From the NCBI GenBank assembly GCA_024403135.1, contig JAKSSK010000002.1:1-64000 (forward strand): a stretch of 64,000 nt of DNA, written 5' to 3'. The notes beneath the pieces are model-generated. The model was given only the letters and a program-made list of their open reading frames with translations, had not been told where the DNA came from and made no database searches. The first letter of the stretch is position 1. The number at the start of each line of letters is the position of its first letter. Positions 1 to 5,701 of this stretch are shown here, piece after piece. A program made the translations under genes and the position numbers. The stretch comes from Clostridia bacterium. GTDB lineage: Bacteria; Bacillota; Clostridia; Peptostreptococcales; Anaerovoracaceae.

Positions 1-72
1 TTATTTATTATTATGTTAAAAATAGTTGCGTTCTTACCGTAATAGCACTGAAAATTCAAATTTATCGGTCAC

Positions 73-139
73 ATTATACCACACTTACGGTATTGACAAT
101 CTATATCAGTATTGACAATCTATAACGGTGTTGACAATA
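73..139 (-). promoter_or_regulatory. Leftward promoter with tandem repeats upstream of it
   Basis: On the minus strand a TATAAT (73-78) preceded by TGG forms an extended -10, with a TTGTCA-like -35 at 94-99 (spacer only 15 nt). The -35 lies in the first of two near-identical 15-bp direct repeats (TATTGACAATCTATA, 91-105 and 110-124) followed by a partial third (130-139), about 19-20 bp apart. The repeats would lie on one face roughly two helical turns apart, as tandem operator sites do. The controlled gene would lie left of the window. Confidence 0.4.
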
Positions 140-268
140 ATAAGCCAGCTAAAACCGCGTAACTTTCCTCTATGAACACGTTCCCATTCAAAATACAGCC
201 GATCCACAACACGTTCCGGAAAGCACAAAACCGCTAAATCCTTTGAAATCAACGGGTTTAGCAAAGAA
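140..268. other. Intergenic stretch, no gene recognised
   Basis: No convincing coding sequence. A short open minus-strand frame runs through the region but has no start codon with a ribosome binding site and no recognisable domain. It may be a worn remnant of something once inserted next to the tRNA-Leu gene; nothing in the sequence proves that. Confidence 0.3.
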
Positions 269-271
269 AAA

Positions 272-299
272 AGAGAGCTGATAATTGTATCAACTCTCT
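272..299 (-). terminator. Terminator after tRNA-Leu
   Basis: An 11-bp stem (AGAGAGCTGAT / ATCAACTCTCT, one G-U pair) with a 6-nt loop, followed on the minus strand by a T-rich tract (264-271). It directly follows the tRNA-Leu gene. Confidence 0.75.
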
Positions 300-308
300 G
301 TCCTATCC

Positions 309-392
309 TGGTGCGGATGAAAGGATTTGAACCTTCACGATGTTACTCACACGGACCTGAACCGTGCGCGTCTGCCGTTCCGCCACATCCGC
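309..392 (-). tRNA. tRNA-Leu (anticodon CAG)
   Basis: The minus strand folds as a class II tRNA: acceptor stem GCGGATG / CATCCGC, anticodon stem CACGG / CCGTG around the loop TTCAGGT (anticodon CAG), a long variable arm, and a T arm containing GGTTCAAATCC. The 3' CCA is encoded (309-311) and the discriminator is A. It reads CUG leucine codons. Confidence 0.95.
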
Positions 393-461
393 ATACTACC
401 TTAGTAGTATACCACCTTTTTTATGAACTGTATATATAAAAGCTGATACTTTCGTACCAGC

Positions 462-866
462 TTACATTTCTTTTCTAAGTTTTTCACCGTAATAGATGCT
501 GCATCCACATACATATAGGTATGCGAAGACCAAAAGTAGTATCACCTTAAGTTCTACCTGCATTAGACCAAAGGAAAGTATTAATGCACCGAATAGAGTT
601 ATCATTAGCCTGTAGGCCTTAGCCTGGGCCTTGTCTCTAATTAGGATGTTCCTCTCGTCGTTTTCCTCAACTTCCCTTTGTCTTGCGATGTCTGGGTGGT
701 TCTTCTCAGTCCTCTTGGTGATTATTTCACCAAGGCCTTGGCCGAATAGGCCGCATCCTAGGCCTACCATGATATATGGGTAAACCTGGCCGTCTAGTTT
801 TATGCATATTAGTCCTGCTACAAGCAGGAACAGTCCAACTATCGTCAGCACCCTATTTTTCTTCAT
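462..866 (-). CDS. Small membrane protein, DUF2178/DUF6442-like
   Basis: A 134-residue predicted integral membrane protein with two N-terminal hydrophobic segments (about residues 7-22 and 29-45), a charged cytoplasmic stretch (about 50-85, with NDERN), and two further segments near 88-103 and 107-125. The NDERN-type motif between hydrophobic pairs recalls the DUF2178/DUF6442 families, which in Firmicutes usually sit beside a short XRE regulator. Here the start overlaps the end of such a regulator by 14 bp, so the two are translationally coupled. No biochemical role is known to me; the pairing suggests a membrane partner or target of the regulator. The family assignment is from memory of sequence style and is moderately sure. 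Confidence 0.65.
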   Translation of the reverse strand: MKKNRVLTIVGLFLLVAGLICIKLDGQVYPYIMVGLGCGLFGQGLGEIITKRTEKNHPDIARQREVEENDERNILIRDKAQAKAYRLMITLFGALILSFGLMQVELKVILLLVFAYLYVCGCSIYYGEKLRKEM

Positions 867-1068
867 ATATATCCACCTCCCTGTTTAGGAAGACTTCTTC
901 CACGTTCACTTGAAAGTAGTTTGAAATCCTGTACGCCAATATGATGGACGGATTGTATCTACCCTTTTCCAGCGAAATTATGGTCTGCCTTGAAACCGAC
1001 ATTTTATCTGCCAGTTCTTCCTGGGTTATTCCCTTTTCTTTGCGAAGTTCTTCAAGTCTGTTTTCCAT
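853..1068 (-). CDS. XRE-family HTH transcriptional regulator
   Basis: A 71-residue protein that is little more than one helix-turn-helix. The segment EEL...[20 protein letters not shown] (about residues 17-40) is the classic Cro/CI-type HTH, followed by [13 protein letters not shown]. This is the short YgzD/YozG-like class of regulators that act without a ligand domain. A strong AGGAGG precedes the ATG. It is first in a two-gene unit with the membrane protein that follows. Upstream lies an inverted repeat (about 1080-1100, GTAAAGTATACTTTAC) overlapping the likely promoter, a good candidate for an autoregulatory operator. A 226-bp palindromic element lies immediately beyond. Confidence 0.85.
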   Translation of the reverse strand: MENRLEELRKEKGITQEELADKMSVSRQTIISLEKGRYNPSIILAYRISNYFQVNVEEVFLNREVDIYEEK

Positions 1069-1081
1069 ATCTTCCTCCTAT

Positions 1082-1097
1082 GTAAAGTATACTTTAC
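1082..1097. promoter_or_regulatory. Perfect palindrome GTAAAGTATACTTTAC before HTH gene
   Basis: A 16-bp perfect palindrome lies 14 bp upstream of the XRE gene start and includes a TATACT-like -10 on the minus strand. Its position and symmetry fit an operator bound by the small XRE regulator; binding is inferred, not shown. Confidence 0.5.
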
Positions 1098-1129
1098 ATA
1101 AAGATAGGTGTCAAGTGTCCTTTACAAAA

Positions 1130-1355
1130 TTGCGTTGCAGGGTTTTGTAGCGTGTTTCATAAAAACGCGTGCTTTGATTCTACGGTTTGACGACTTTTCC
1201 CCGAAGGGTTTTCAAAAACTCGTCTGCATCTAGAAAATATGCCATATTTTTAGGCTTGCATACGCGTTTTTGAAAATGTGGGGGTTTAAACGCGTAAAGA
1301 CGTCGGATTAGGATATGTGAATTTTCGATTTGCGCGTAGAAAGCTCGCAACGCAA
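1130..1355. repeat. 226-bp palindromic intergenic element, copy 1
   Basis: Non-coding element with terminal inverted repeats (TTGCGTTGCA at 1130 and its complement ending at 1355). A second inverted pair (TTTTCAAAAACTCGT / ACGCGTTTTTGAAAA) lies inside, and a central palindrome AAAATATG-C-CATATTTT is centred at 1242, the exact midpoint. A second copy of the same length lies at 30131-30356 in the same orientation. Both copies sit just past the terminator of one gene and upstream of an XRE-family gene. It resembles a MITE or other miniature palindromic repeat; no transposase is in the window. Confidence 0.85.
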
Positions 1356-1366
1356 AGACGATAAAT

Positions 1367-1395
1367 AAAAATCTCCATAGAATCTATGGAGATTT
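1367..1395 (-). terminator. Terminator after nitroreductase gene
   Basis: A 12-14 bp perfect stem (AAAATCTCCATA / TATGGAGATTTT) with a tiny loop and flanking A/T tracts, just past the nitroreductase stop codon. Confidence 0.85.
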
Positions 1396-1400
1396 TATCA

Positions 1401-2135
1401 TTACATATTATATACAGCTACCTTTGTATATTCATCATCAGTTCCCTGGTCTACGAAAAGCTGCCTTTCAAACCCTATGCCCTGCTTCTTTAAGCAGATT
1501 TCAAGGATACATAGATATATTCCCATGTCGATGCGGTTATAGAAAGGGACTGCGCCAGCTGGCATGATGCCCCTCTTACCCGACCTGTATCTGTAGACAG
1601 TAAGCTTTCCATCACTATTTTCTACGTACCAAGGCTGGCTGTTACAAGCGCTAGGTGAAAAGCGAGCAATGTTAGCTACTCCTAGGTCATCGCCTTTCCA
1701 CACTTCATCTAGGCTCTTTCTCTTAGCCTTGAACATGTCCTTTCTGTACTTCGATTCATCTGACACCTTGCGGATAGCAAACATGATCACGAAGTCCATG
1801 TCATCATAGGTCTCTTCATCAGGCTTACCTATGCCGTACCAAAGGCTAGCGATATTGTGCTTAACTAGCCATAGGTCAAGTTGCTGGCCTATGTATCCTA
1901 CGTTGGTTAGGTAGTTATCCTTCTTCTCGGAATATATTAGGATGCAGTACTGAGCATCCTTCTTTACTGATGGAATGATCCTAATGCCTGTACGGATATC
2001 CTCGTAAAGTTTGTCGAAGCCTTCATATGCCTCATATATATCTTTTAAGTCCCCATCGGTAAGTTCTTCCTTACCTACACCTCTAAAAAGGTGAAAGGAC
2101 TTTCTCTTAAAAATTTCGTCGTAATATTCAACCAT
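1401..2135 (-). CDS. Nitroreductase family protein (TM-nitroreductase type)
   Basis: A 244-residue protein of the FMN-dependent nitroreductase fold, in the divergent tandem subfamily (Pfam TM_nitroreductase). Recognisable blocks are the C-terminal FARFSPSACNSQPWYV-like segment (about 160-175, here ARFSPSACNSQPW), where the SxxNxQPW pattern contacts FMN in this family, and the region IGQQLDLWL (about 81-90), the second half of a duplicated nitroreductase core. Such enzymes reduce flavin-bound substrates with NAD(P)H; the natural substrate cannot be told from sequence. The gene starts 3 bp after the AlkD-like gene ends and ends at a strong terminator, so the two form a unit. An AAAGG-type ribosome binding site lies inside the end of the upstream gene. 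Confidence 0.8.
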   Translation of the reverse strand: MVEYYDEIFKRKSFHLFRGVGKEELTDGDLKDIYEAYEGFDKLYEDIRTGIRIIPSVKKDAQYCILIYSEKKDNYLTNVGYIGQQLDLWLVKHNIASLWYGIGKPDEETYDDMDFVIMFAIRKVSDESKYRKDMFKAKRKSLDEVWKGDDLGVANIARFSPSACNSQPWYVENSDGKLTVYRYRSGKRGIMPAGAVPFYNRIDMGIYLCILEICLKKQGIGFERQLFVDQGTDDEYTKVAVYNM

Positions 2136-2138
2136 AGT

Positions 2139-2828
2139 CTAGCCTTTCTTTAATGTCTTTAAATATTCCTTCTGCTCAGCAGTAATCCTATAGCTTTCCC
2201 TGGCCTTTTGGATGATCTTGTTGTGGGTCCACTTTTCAAGTTTTCCTTCTTCAACATATCCAATGGTATCATCCCACTGCTTGGTCAGGGCTGTAGCAAA
2301 GAACCAGGCAACCATCATCTTTAGATAGTATTCATCGGTCTTTACGCTTGCCGGTATCTTTAAGTACTCTGGCTTAAAGTCCTCATCTAAGAAGTGGGAC
2401 ATGAGCATCTCAATGGCAAAGCGGCATGTATATATGTGATCTGCTTTAACCCACTCTTTTATCTTTTCCATCAGCTTCTCTTTGTTCTTCTTGAAGCACT
2501 TAGGAGACATGATGTCGCACACTGCCCAGTTATCTACGTAGGGCAGGAACTTGTCTAAGTACTCTATACAGGTATCCCAGTCCTTCATCTCAGATATGAT
2601 CAGGCCGTGAAGCATGTTCTCATCGTAGTACTTATGCGGAAGATCATTTAGAAAATCTAAATACTCCCCCGATTTATATATCTCCTTTGCAAGCTTTCTA
2701 ACCAAAGGCACCCTAACACCTATGAATAGCTCTGGCGCTATAGTTGGGGTTAGCTTTGCCTGGAAAGCCGCATATTCTTCATCCCTTAGTTCAAATAGCT
2801 TTGATGTATATTCCTTAGTCTCTATCAT
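2139..2828 (-). CDS. DNA alkylation repair protein, AlkD-like
   Basis: A 229-residue helical protein of the DNA alkylation repair family (HEAT-like repeats; Pfam DNA_alkylation). Matching segments are FIGVRVPLVRKLAKEIYK near residue 36, HEN-like positions around DENMLHGLII (about 68-77), and VDNWAVCDIMSPK (about 97-109), the region that carries the DNA-contacting tryptophan and aspartate in AlkD. Family members remove bulky or cationic alkylated bases without flipping them. Some Firmicute relatives act on other DNA, so the substrate is inferred. AGGAGG precedes the ATG. A TATACT box between the preceding terminator and the start suggests its own promoter. Confidence 0.85.
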   Translation of the reverse strand: MIETKEYTSKLFELRDEEYAAFQAKLTPTIAPELFIGVRVPLVRKLAKEIYKSGEYLDFLNDLPHKYYDENMLHGLIISEMKDWDTCIEYLDKFLPYVDNWAVCDIMSPKCFKKNKEKLMEKIKEWVKADHIYTCRFAIEMLMSHFLDEDFKPEYLKIPASVKTDEYYLKMMVAWFFATALTKQWDDTIGYVEEGKLEKWTHNKIIQKARESYRITAEQKEYLKTLKKG

Positions 2829-2858
2829 AGCACCCTCCTACTTGTAGTATATCATAAA

Positions 2859-2884
2859 AAGACTGGTACAACTGTACCAGTCTT
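2859..2884 (-). terminator. Terminator after TfoX-like gene
   Basis: A stem AAGACTGGTACA / TGTACCAGTCTT followed on the minus strand by TTTTT. It separates the TfoX-like gene from the AlkD-like gene. Confidence 0.85.
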
Positions 2885-2886
2885 GG

Positions 2887-3201
2887 TTATTTCTTTTTCT
2901 TTGGCATGGGCAATTCCTCATACATGGCATCAAACAAGTTTTCCAATAAGGATCTGTTATCTACATCATCCACCATAAACATTTCCTTTGCACCTTCATA
3001 TGGCACCTCAAAGTCTGCATTTGGCATTAAGTTTATGGCAGCCTTTACAGGTTTAACTAAGAACCTGTCGTCATATATTCCTCCCACAATTTTGCCTCGG
3101 TAATATATGATGTACTCACCCATCATAGGGATGTATGTAATATCTTCTAGTCCAGATAACTGGTCAAGAATATATTCAAGATATTCTTTCCTTGAAGCCA
3201 T
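2887..3201 (-). CDS. TfoX/Sxy N-terminal domain protein
   Basis: About 104 residues, matching the TfoX N-terminal domain: MASRKEYLEYILDQL, then MMGEYIIYYRGKIVGGIYDDRFLVKP (YxxG..G...DD..LVKP pattern) and a C-terminal acidic helix before a lysine tail. In gamma-proteobacteria TfoX regulates competence. In Firmicutes the isolated domain is common and its role is unknown. The start at 3201 is chosen because GGAGG lies 7 nt upstream; an ATG 15 bp earlier has no ribosome binding site. It follows a GNAT gene by 17 bp and is probably co-transcribed with it. Confidence 0.8.
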   Translation of the reverse strand: MASRKEYLEYILDQLSGLEDITYIPMMGEYIIYYRGKIVGGIYDDRFLVKPVKAAINLMPNADFEVPYEGAKEMFMVDDVDNRSLLENLFDAMYEELPMPKKKK

Positions 3202-3218
3202 TATGCCCTCCAACATAT

Positions 3219-3854
3219 TTAGAAAAGTTGTCCTGGAAGTTTTAGCTTTTCCTTCTTAGGAAACCCCGAATCGTATGCTTCAAATGCTTCTGGATTCTCA
3301 TCGTATGCGAAGTAGCCCTTAGGCGTAGCGTACTCTCCGCTTACCCCATCAAGGTAGCCTTTAATTAGTTCCTTGCATAGGAAGAATGAGACATCCTCGC
3401 CTTCTGGCAGGCCGTGGTATCTAATGCCGTATTCTGAGGCATAGGTAAAGCCGCTCTTTCCGTAGAAGTCGATATTGCCTTCAAAGCACACCGCTCCATA
3501 GCCTAGTTCTTTAGCTTTCTCTAAGGAGTAGTCTAAAAGAATCTTGCCATAGCCCTGTCTTTTAAGGTCGTTTGAGATACAGATCGGTCCCATGGTCATG
3601 ATTGGAATGTCCCTTCCATCATCTCCCTTGATTTTTGCCCTTACGAAGACGTTTTGGCCTATGATCTTCCCATCTTTTTCCATGACAAAATCAAGCTGAG
3701 GAACAAAGTCAGGATCATCTCTAAGGCACTTTAATACATAGTGTTCTAGGCAGCCTGGGCGATATACGTTCCAAAAACTTTCTCTAACAAGGTTCTCAAC
3801 TTCTAAATATTCTTCTTTTCTTTCCAAACGGATTGTAATGTTATTTTCATTCAT
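3219..3854 (-). CDS. GNAT family N-acetyltransferase
   Basis: A 211-residue GCN5-type acetyltransferase. The acetyl-CoA binding loop is visible as IPIMTMGPICISNDLKRQGYGKILLDYSLEKA (about 88-118; the RQGYGK loop replaces the canonical RGxGxG/A). A typical FYGKSGFTYASEYG segment follows (about 131-144). It resembles the predicted YhbS-like group that acetylates small molecules or protein N termini; the substrate is unknown. CAGGAGG precedes the ATG. The 5' leader is long and may contain a small upstream ORF, a hairpin and a CRP/FNR-like palindrome, so expression is probably regulated. Confidence 0.85.
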   Translation of the reverse strand: MNENNITIRLERKEEYLEVENLVRESFWNVYRPGCLEHYVLKCLRDDPDFVPQLDFVMEKDGKIIGQNVFVRAKIKGDDGRDIPIMTMGPICISNDLKRQGYGKILLDYSLEKAKELGYGAVCFEGNIDFYGKSGFTYASEYGIRYHGLPEGEDVSFFLCKELIKGYLDGVSGEYATPKGYFAYDENPEAFEAYDSGFPKKEKLKLPGQLF

Positions 3855-3896
3855 TGTTTTTCCTCCTGAATATTGTTAACGTCAATTGGCATGTGC

Positions 3897-3930
3897 CGGG
3901 AGGCTGTTTTAATTGCACCGCAACCTCCCG
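3897..3930 (-). promoter_or_regulatory. Hairpin in GNAT leader
   Basis: CGGGAGG (3897-3903) pairs with CCTCCCG (3924-3930), giving a 7-bp GC-rich stem in the untranslated leader of the GNAT gene. The 3' end of a candidate 21-codon leader ORF runs into this hairpin, so translation of the ORF would melt it. No T-tract follows, so it is not a simple terminator. Confidence 0.45.
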
Positions 3931-3974
3931 ATTACGCTGCAATAGCCATTCTTTTGTACTTGATCAAAAAGCAC
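3909..3974 (-). CDS. Candidate leader peptide, 21 codons
   Basis: A GTG-started ORF of 21 codons with AAGGAG immediately upstream, located in the leader between a TATAAT box (4001-4006) and the GNAT gene. The peptide reads VLFDQVQKNGYCSVIGRLRCN, written here as its parts VLFDQVQKNG and YCSVIGRLRCN. It has two cysteines near its end and stops inside the 3897-3930 hairpin. This is the arrangement of a translated attenuation leader. Whether it is translated, and what it would sense, is inference. Confidence 0.35.
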   Translation of the reverse strand: MLFDQVQKNGYCSVIGRLRCN

Positions 3975-4000
3975 TCTCCTTAAATATATTTGATGAGTAT

Positions 4001-4056
4001 ATTATATCACAAAAGTAAAAAAGCCGATACTTTATGAGCTGTGACAAAATGTCACA
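4001..4056 (-). promoter_or_regulatory. GNAT promoter with CRP/FNR-like palindrome
   Basis: TATAAT on the minus strand (4001-4006) gives a predicted start near 3994. No good -35 hexamer is present. Upstream, TGTGACA-AAA-TGTCACA (4040-4056) is a perfect 7+7 palindrome resembling CRP/FNR family sites (TGTGA...TCACA), centred about 54 bp before the start. A poor -35 with an upstream activator-like site suggests positive control. Confidence 0.45.
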
Positions 4057-4085
4057 TTTTTTCAAATTGCCCAATGAGGTATACT

Positions 4086-4259
4086 CTACTTACTCTCTTT
4101 TGTAAACTCTCTTCTAGGTGAAAAGCCTTTAACAATATTTCCTATTCCAGTAGCCATACCAATGACCGCCCTCTCCATCACACCAGCTTTTACGATTTTG
4201 CTGGCCTCAGCAAAATCGTTGCAAACACTATGTCCGCTGTTCTCACGTGCACTCCAAAA
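4086..4259 (-). pseudogene. Possible coding remnant with strong internal hairpin
   Basis: An open minus-strand frame of about 57 codons, closed by TAG at 4086-4088, has no clear start or ribosome binding site. Its C-terminal part (VIGMATGIGNIVKGFSP) looks protein-like. It contains a perfect 12-bp hairpin with a 4-nt loop (ACGATTTTGCTG, 4192-4203, pairing with 4208-4219). It may be the tail of a decayed gene or a non-coding structured region; I cannot decide, and I recognise no family. Confidence 0.2.
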
Positions 4260-4311
4260 CTAAAGAAAAAAGGAACTAAATAATGCTTAGCTCCATCACA
4301 TATAGGTTTCG

Positions 4312-4590
4312 TTAATTCCTAATCTTAGAAACAATACTGCCAATCAAAAAGGTTACAAATCCACCGATGGCCATTGTTCCAATAACAAGGGCAATTAATT
4401 CTAAAAGATAATTCATTGCCATTTGGGATGCTACCTCGCAGGCTGCATAGATGGCAAGACATATACCCATGCCGATGATGCTTTTCCTGTTTTTCTTCAT
4501 GGAAATAACAGCAGCAATTGCCACACCAATTACCATAAATATTACGCTGTCAGAAGATAATAGCTCACCAAGAATTGGTAAATATTTCAT
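4312..4590 (-). CDS. Small hypothetical membrane protein
   Basis: A 92-residue hydrophobic protein with three predicted membrane segments (about 13-30, 37-54 and 63-86), positively charged loops (MKKNRKS) and a C terminus ending SKIRN. I do not recognise the family. Base composition is AT-rich and the surroundings are repeat- and remnant-rich, consistent with accessory DNA. No strong Shine-Dalgarno is seen before the ATG, so the start is uncertain. No neighbour gives a hint of function. Confidence 0.5.
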   Translation of the reverse strand: MKYLPILGELLSSDSVIFMVIGVAIAAVISMKKNRKSIIGMGICLAIYAACEVASQMAMNYLLELIALVIGTMAIGGFVTFLIGSIVSKIRN

Positions 4591-4629
4591 GCGTTACACC
4601 ACCCTTTGTATACAGTCAATTGATCTTCT

Positions 4630-4992
4630 TTATGCTGGTGTCCCTACTTCAATAAGGTTTCCATCAAGGTCATAGAAGCGAATTACCTTTTGTCCCCAGC
4701 TATGTTCCATCAAAGTGTTCACGTATTCAGTCTCCGGATACAGCCTTTCCAGCTTTTCAATAAAGCCTTCTAAATCCCTTTCCTCAAAATATAGCTCTGA
4801 AGAGTTATTCTTCCAAGTCACATCCTGCTTTAGAAACTCCTTCCAGTAAGACTCTGCCTGAAGCACAAGCCCTTCTGTTAGAATCATATTTCCATCGTTA
4901 TCTAAAACCAGCTTAAGTCCAAACAGGTCATGATAATACTTCCTGGATTTCTCAATATCTTTAACAACTATTAAAACGTTTTTAAGCTTCAT
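4630..4992 (-). CDS. VOC family protein (glyoxalase/bleomycin resistance fold)
   Basis: A 120-residue vicinal oxygen chelate domain protein. It has the two beta-alpha-beta-beta-beta modules: LKNVLIVVKDIEKSRKYYHDLFGLKLVLDN at the N terminus and KVIRFYDLDGNLIEVGTPA at the C terminus, the latter with the E of the metal-binding LIEV strand. Family members are glyoxalases, dioxygenases or antibiotic-binding proteins; the substrate is not predictable. The open frame continues upstream to 5433, but that part runs antisense through the tRNA-Ser gene and its terminator. The ATG at 4992 has GGGAG upstream and begins the conserved domain, so it is the start. Confidence 0.85.
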   Translation of the reverse strand: MKLKNVLIVVKDIEKSRKYYHDLFGLKLVLDNDGNMILTEGLVLQAESYWKEFLKQDVTWKNNSSELYFEERDLEGFIEKLERLYPETEYVNTLMEHSWGQKVIRFYDLDGNLIEVGTPA

Positions 4993-5024
4993 ATCTAATC
5001 TCCCTATACATATTTGAAGTGTCA

Positions 5025-5056
5025 AAAGGGACGGTCCTAACTGGAACCGTCCCTTT
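5025..5056 (-). terminator. Terminator after tRNA-Ser
   Basis: AAAGGGACGGT (5025-5035) pairs with ACCGTCCCTTT (5046-5056), 11 bp with a 10-nt loop that itself can pair partly; TTTT follows on the minus strand. It separates tRNA-Ser from the VOC gene. Confidence 0.8.
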
Positions 5057-5066
5057 ATACAAGTAC

Positions 5067-5154
5067 TGGCGGAGGACACGGGACTCGAACCCGCGGGGCT
5101 GTTACACCTTACTCGCTTTCCAGGCGAGCTCCTTAGCCACTCGGTCAATCCTCC
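5067..5154 (-). tRNA. tRNA-Ser (anticodon GGA)
   Basis: The minus strand starts GGAGGATTGACCGAGTGG and folds as a class II tRNA. The anticodon stem CTCGC / GCGAG encloses CTGGAAA (anticodon GGA). A long variable arm and a GGGTTCGAGTCCC T arm follow, with discriminator G and an encoded CCA (5067-5069). Confidence 0.95.
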
Positions 5155-5190
5155 AGACACATATATTAAAATACCACAAAGGCCCCATAT

Positions 5191-5219
5191 TTGCAAGGTG
5201 AAAATGGATGTGATATAAT
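5191..5219 (+). promoter_or_regulatory. mscL promoter
   Basis: TTGCAA (5191-5196), a 17-nt spacer and TATAAT (5214-5219) with TGA before the -10 (extended -10). A leader of about 22 nt carrying AAAGGA leads to the mscL start. Confidence 0.75.
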
Positions 5220-5248
5220 CTGGGTGTTTAAGAAGAAAGGACAATGTT

Positions 5249-5686
5249 ATGAAAAACTTTATACAAGATTTTAAAGATTTTGCCTTAAAGGGCAACATAT
5301 TGGATATGGCTGTAGGTGTTGTAATAGGCGGAGCTTTCGGAAAAATCGTTTCCTCACTGGTTGCAGACATCATCACACCACTGATCAGTATTCTTACAGG
5401 TAAGGTAATGCTTACAGATCTTAAGTGGGTCATCGCACCTGCTACTGCAGAGCACGCAGAGACAGCACTTACCTACGGAAACTTCATTCAGTCAATCATC
5501 GACTTCTTCATCATCGCACTTTCAATCTTCATCGTTCTTAGAGTCATCATGAATGCACAAAAGAAGATCGAAGAATTAAAGGCTAAGAAGGAAGAAGAAA
5601 AGGCTATAGAAGAAGCCGCAGTAGAACAAACAGAACTTGAAGTTCTAAAAGAAATTAAAGAGCTATTAGAAAAGAAAGACCAGTAA
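5249..5686 (+). CDS. mscL: Large-conductance mechanosensitive channel MscL
   Basis: A 145-residue MscL: N-terminal helix KNFIQDFKDFALKGNILDMAVGVVIGGAFGKIVSSLV (gate-forming TM1 with the AVGVVIGGAFG small-residue face), a periplasmic loop (about 55-75), TM2 around FIQSIIDFFIIALSIFIVLRVI (about 80-100), then a charged cytoplasmic helix bundle rich in E/K. Length is typical. The pentamer opens under membrane tension to release solutes on osmotic downshift. It has its own promoter and a bidirectional terminator overlapping its stop codon, so it is monocistronic. Confidence 0.97.
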   Translation: MKNFIQDFKDFALKGNILDMAVGVVIGGAFGKIVSSLVADIITPLISILTGKVMLTDLKWVIAPATAEHAETALTYGNFIQSIIDFFIIALSIFIVLRVIMNAQKKIEELKAKKEEEKAIEEAAVEQTELEVLKEIKELLEKKDQ

Positions 5687-5697
5687 AACTGGTCTTT
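5675..5697. terminator. Bidirectional terminator between mscL and thrC
   Basis: AAAGACCAGT / ACTGGTCTTT, 10 bp with a 3-nt loop, A-rich on the left and T-rich on the right, overlapping the mscL stop. It can end both the rightward mscL and the leftward thrC transcripts. Confidence 0.85.
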
Positions 5698-5701
5698 TCC
5701 T

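Noticed and set aside
24..60. Third, truncated copy of the 226-bp element
   Set aside because: Only TTGCG and a short TGAAAATTC block agree; too weak to call homologous.
4993..5433. Long upstream extension of the VOC frame
   Set aside because: It is antisense to tRNA-Ser and crosses its terminator; the VOC domain starts at 4992.
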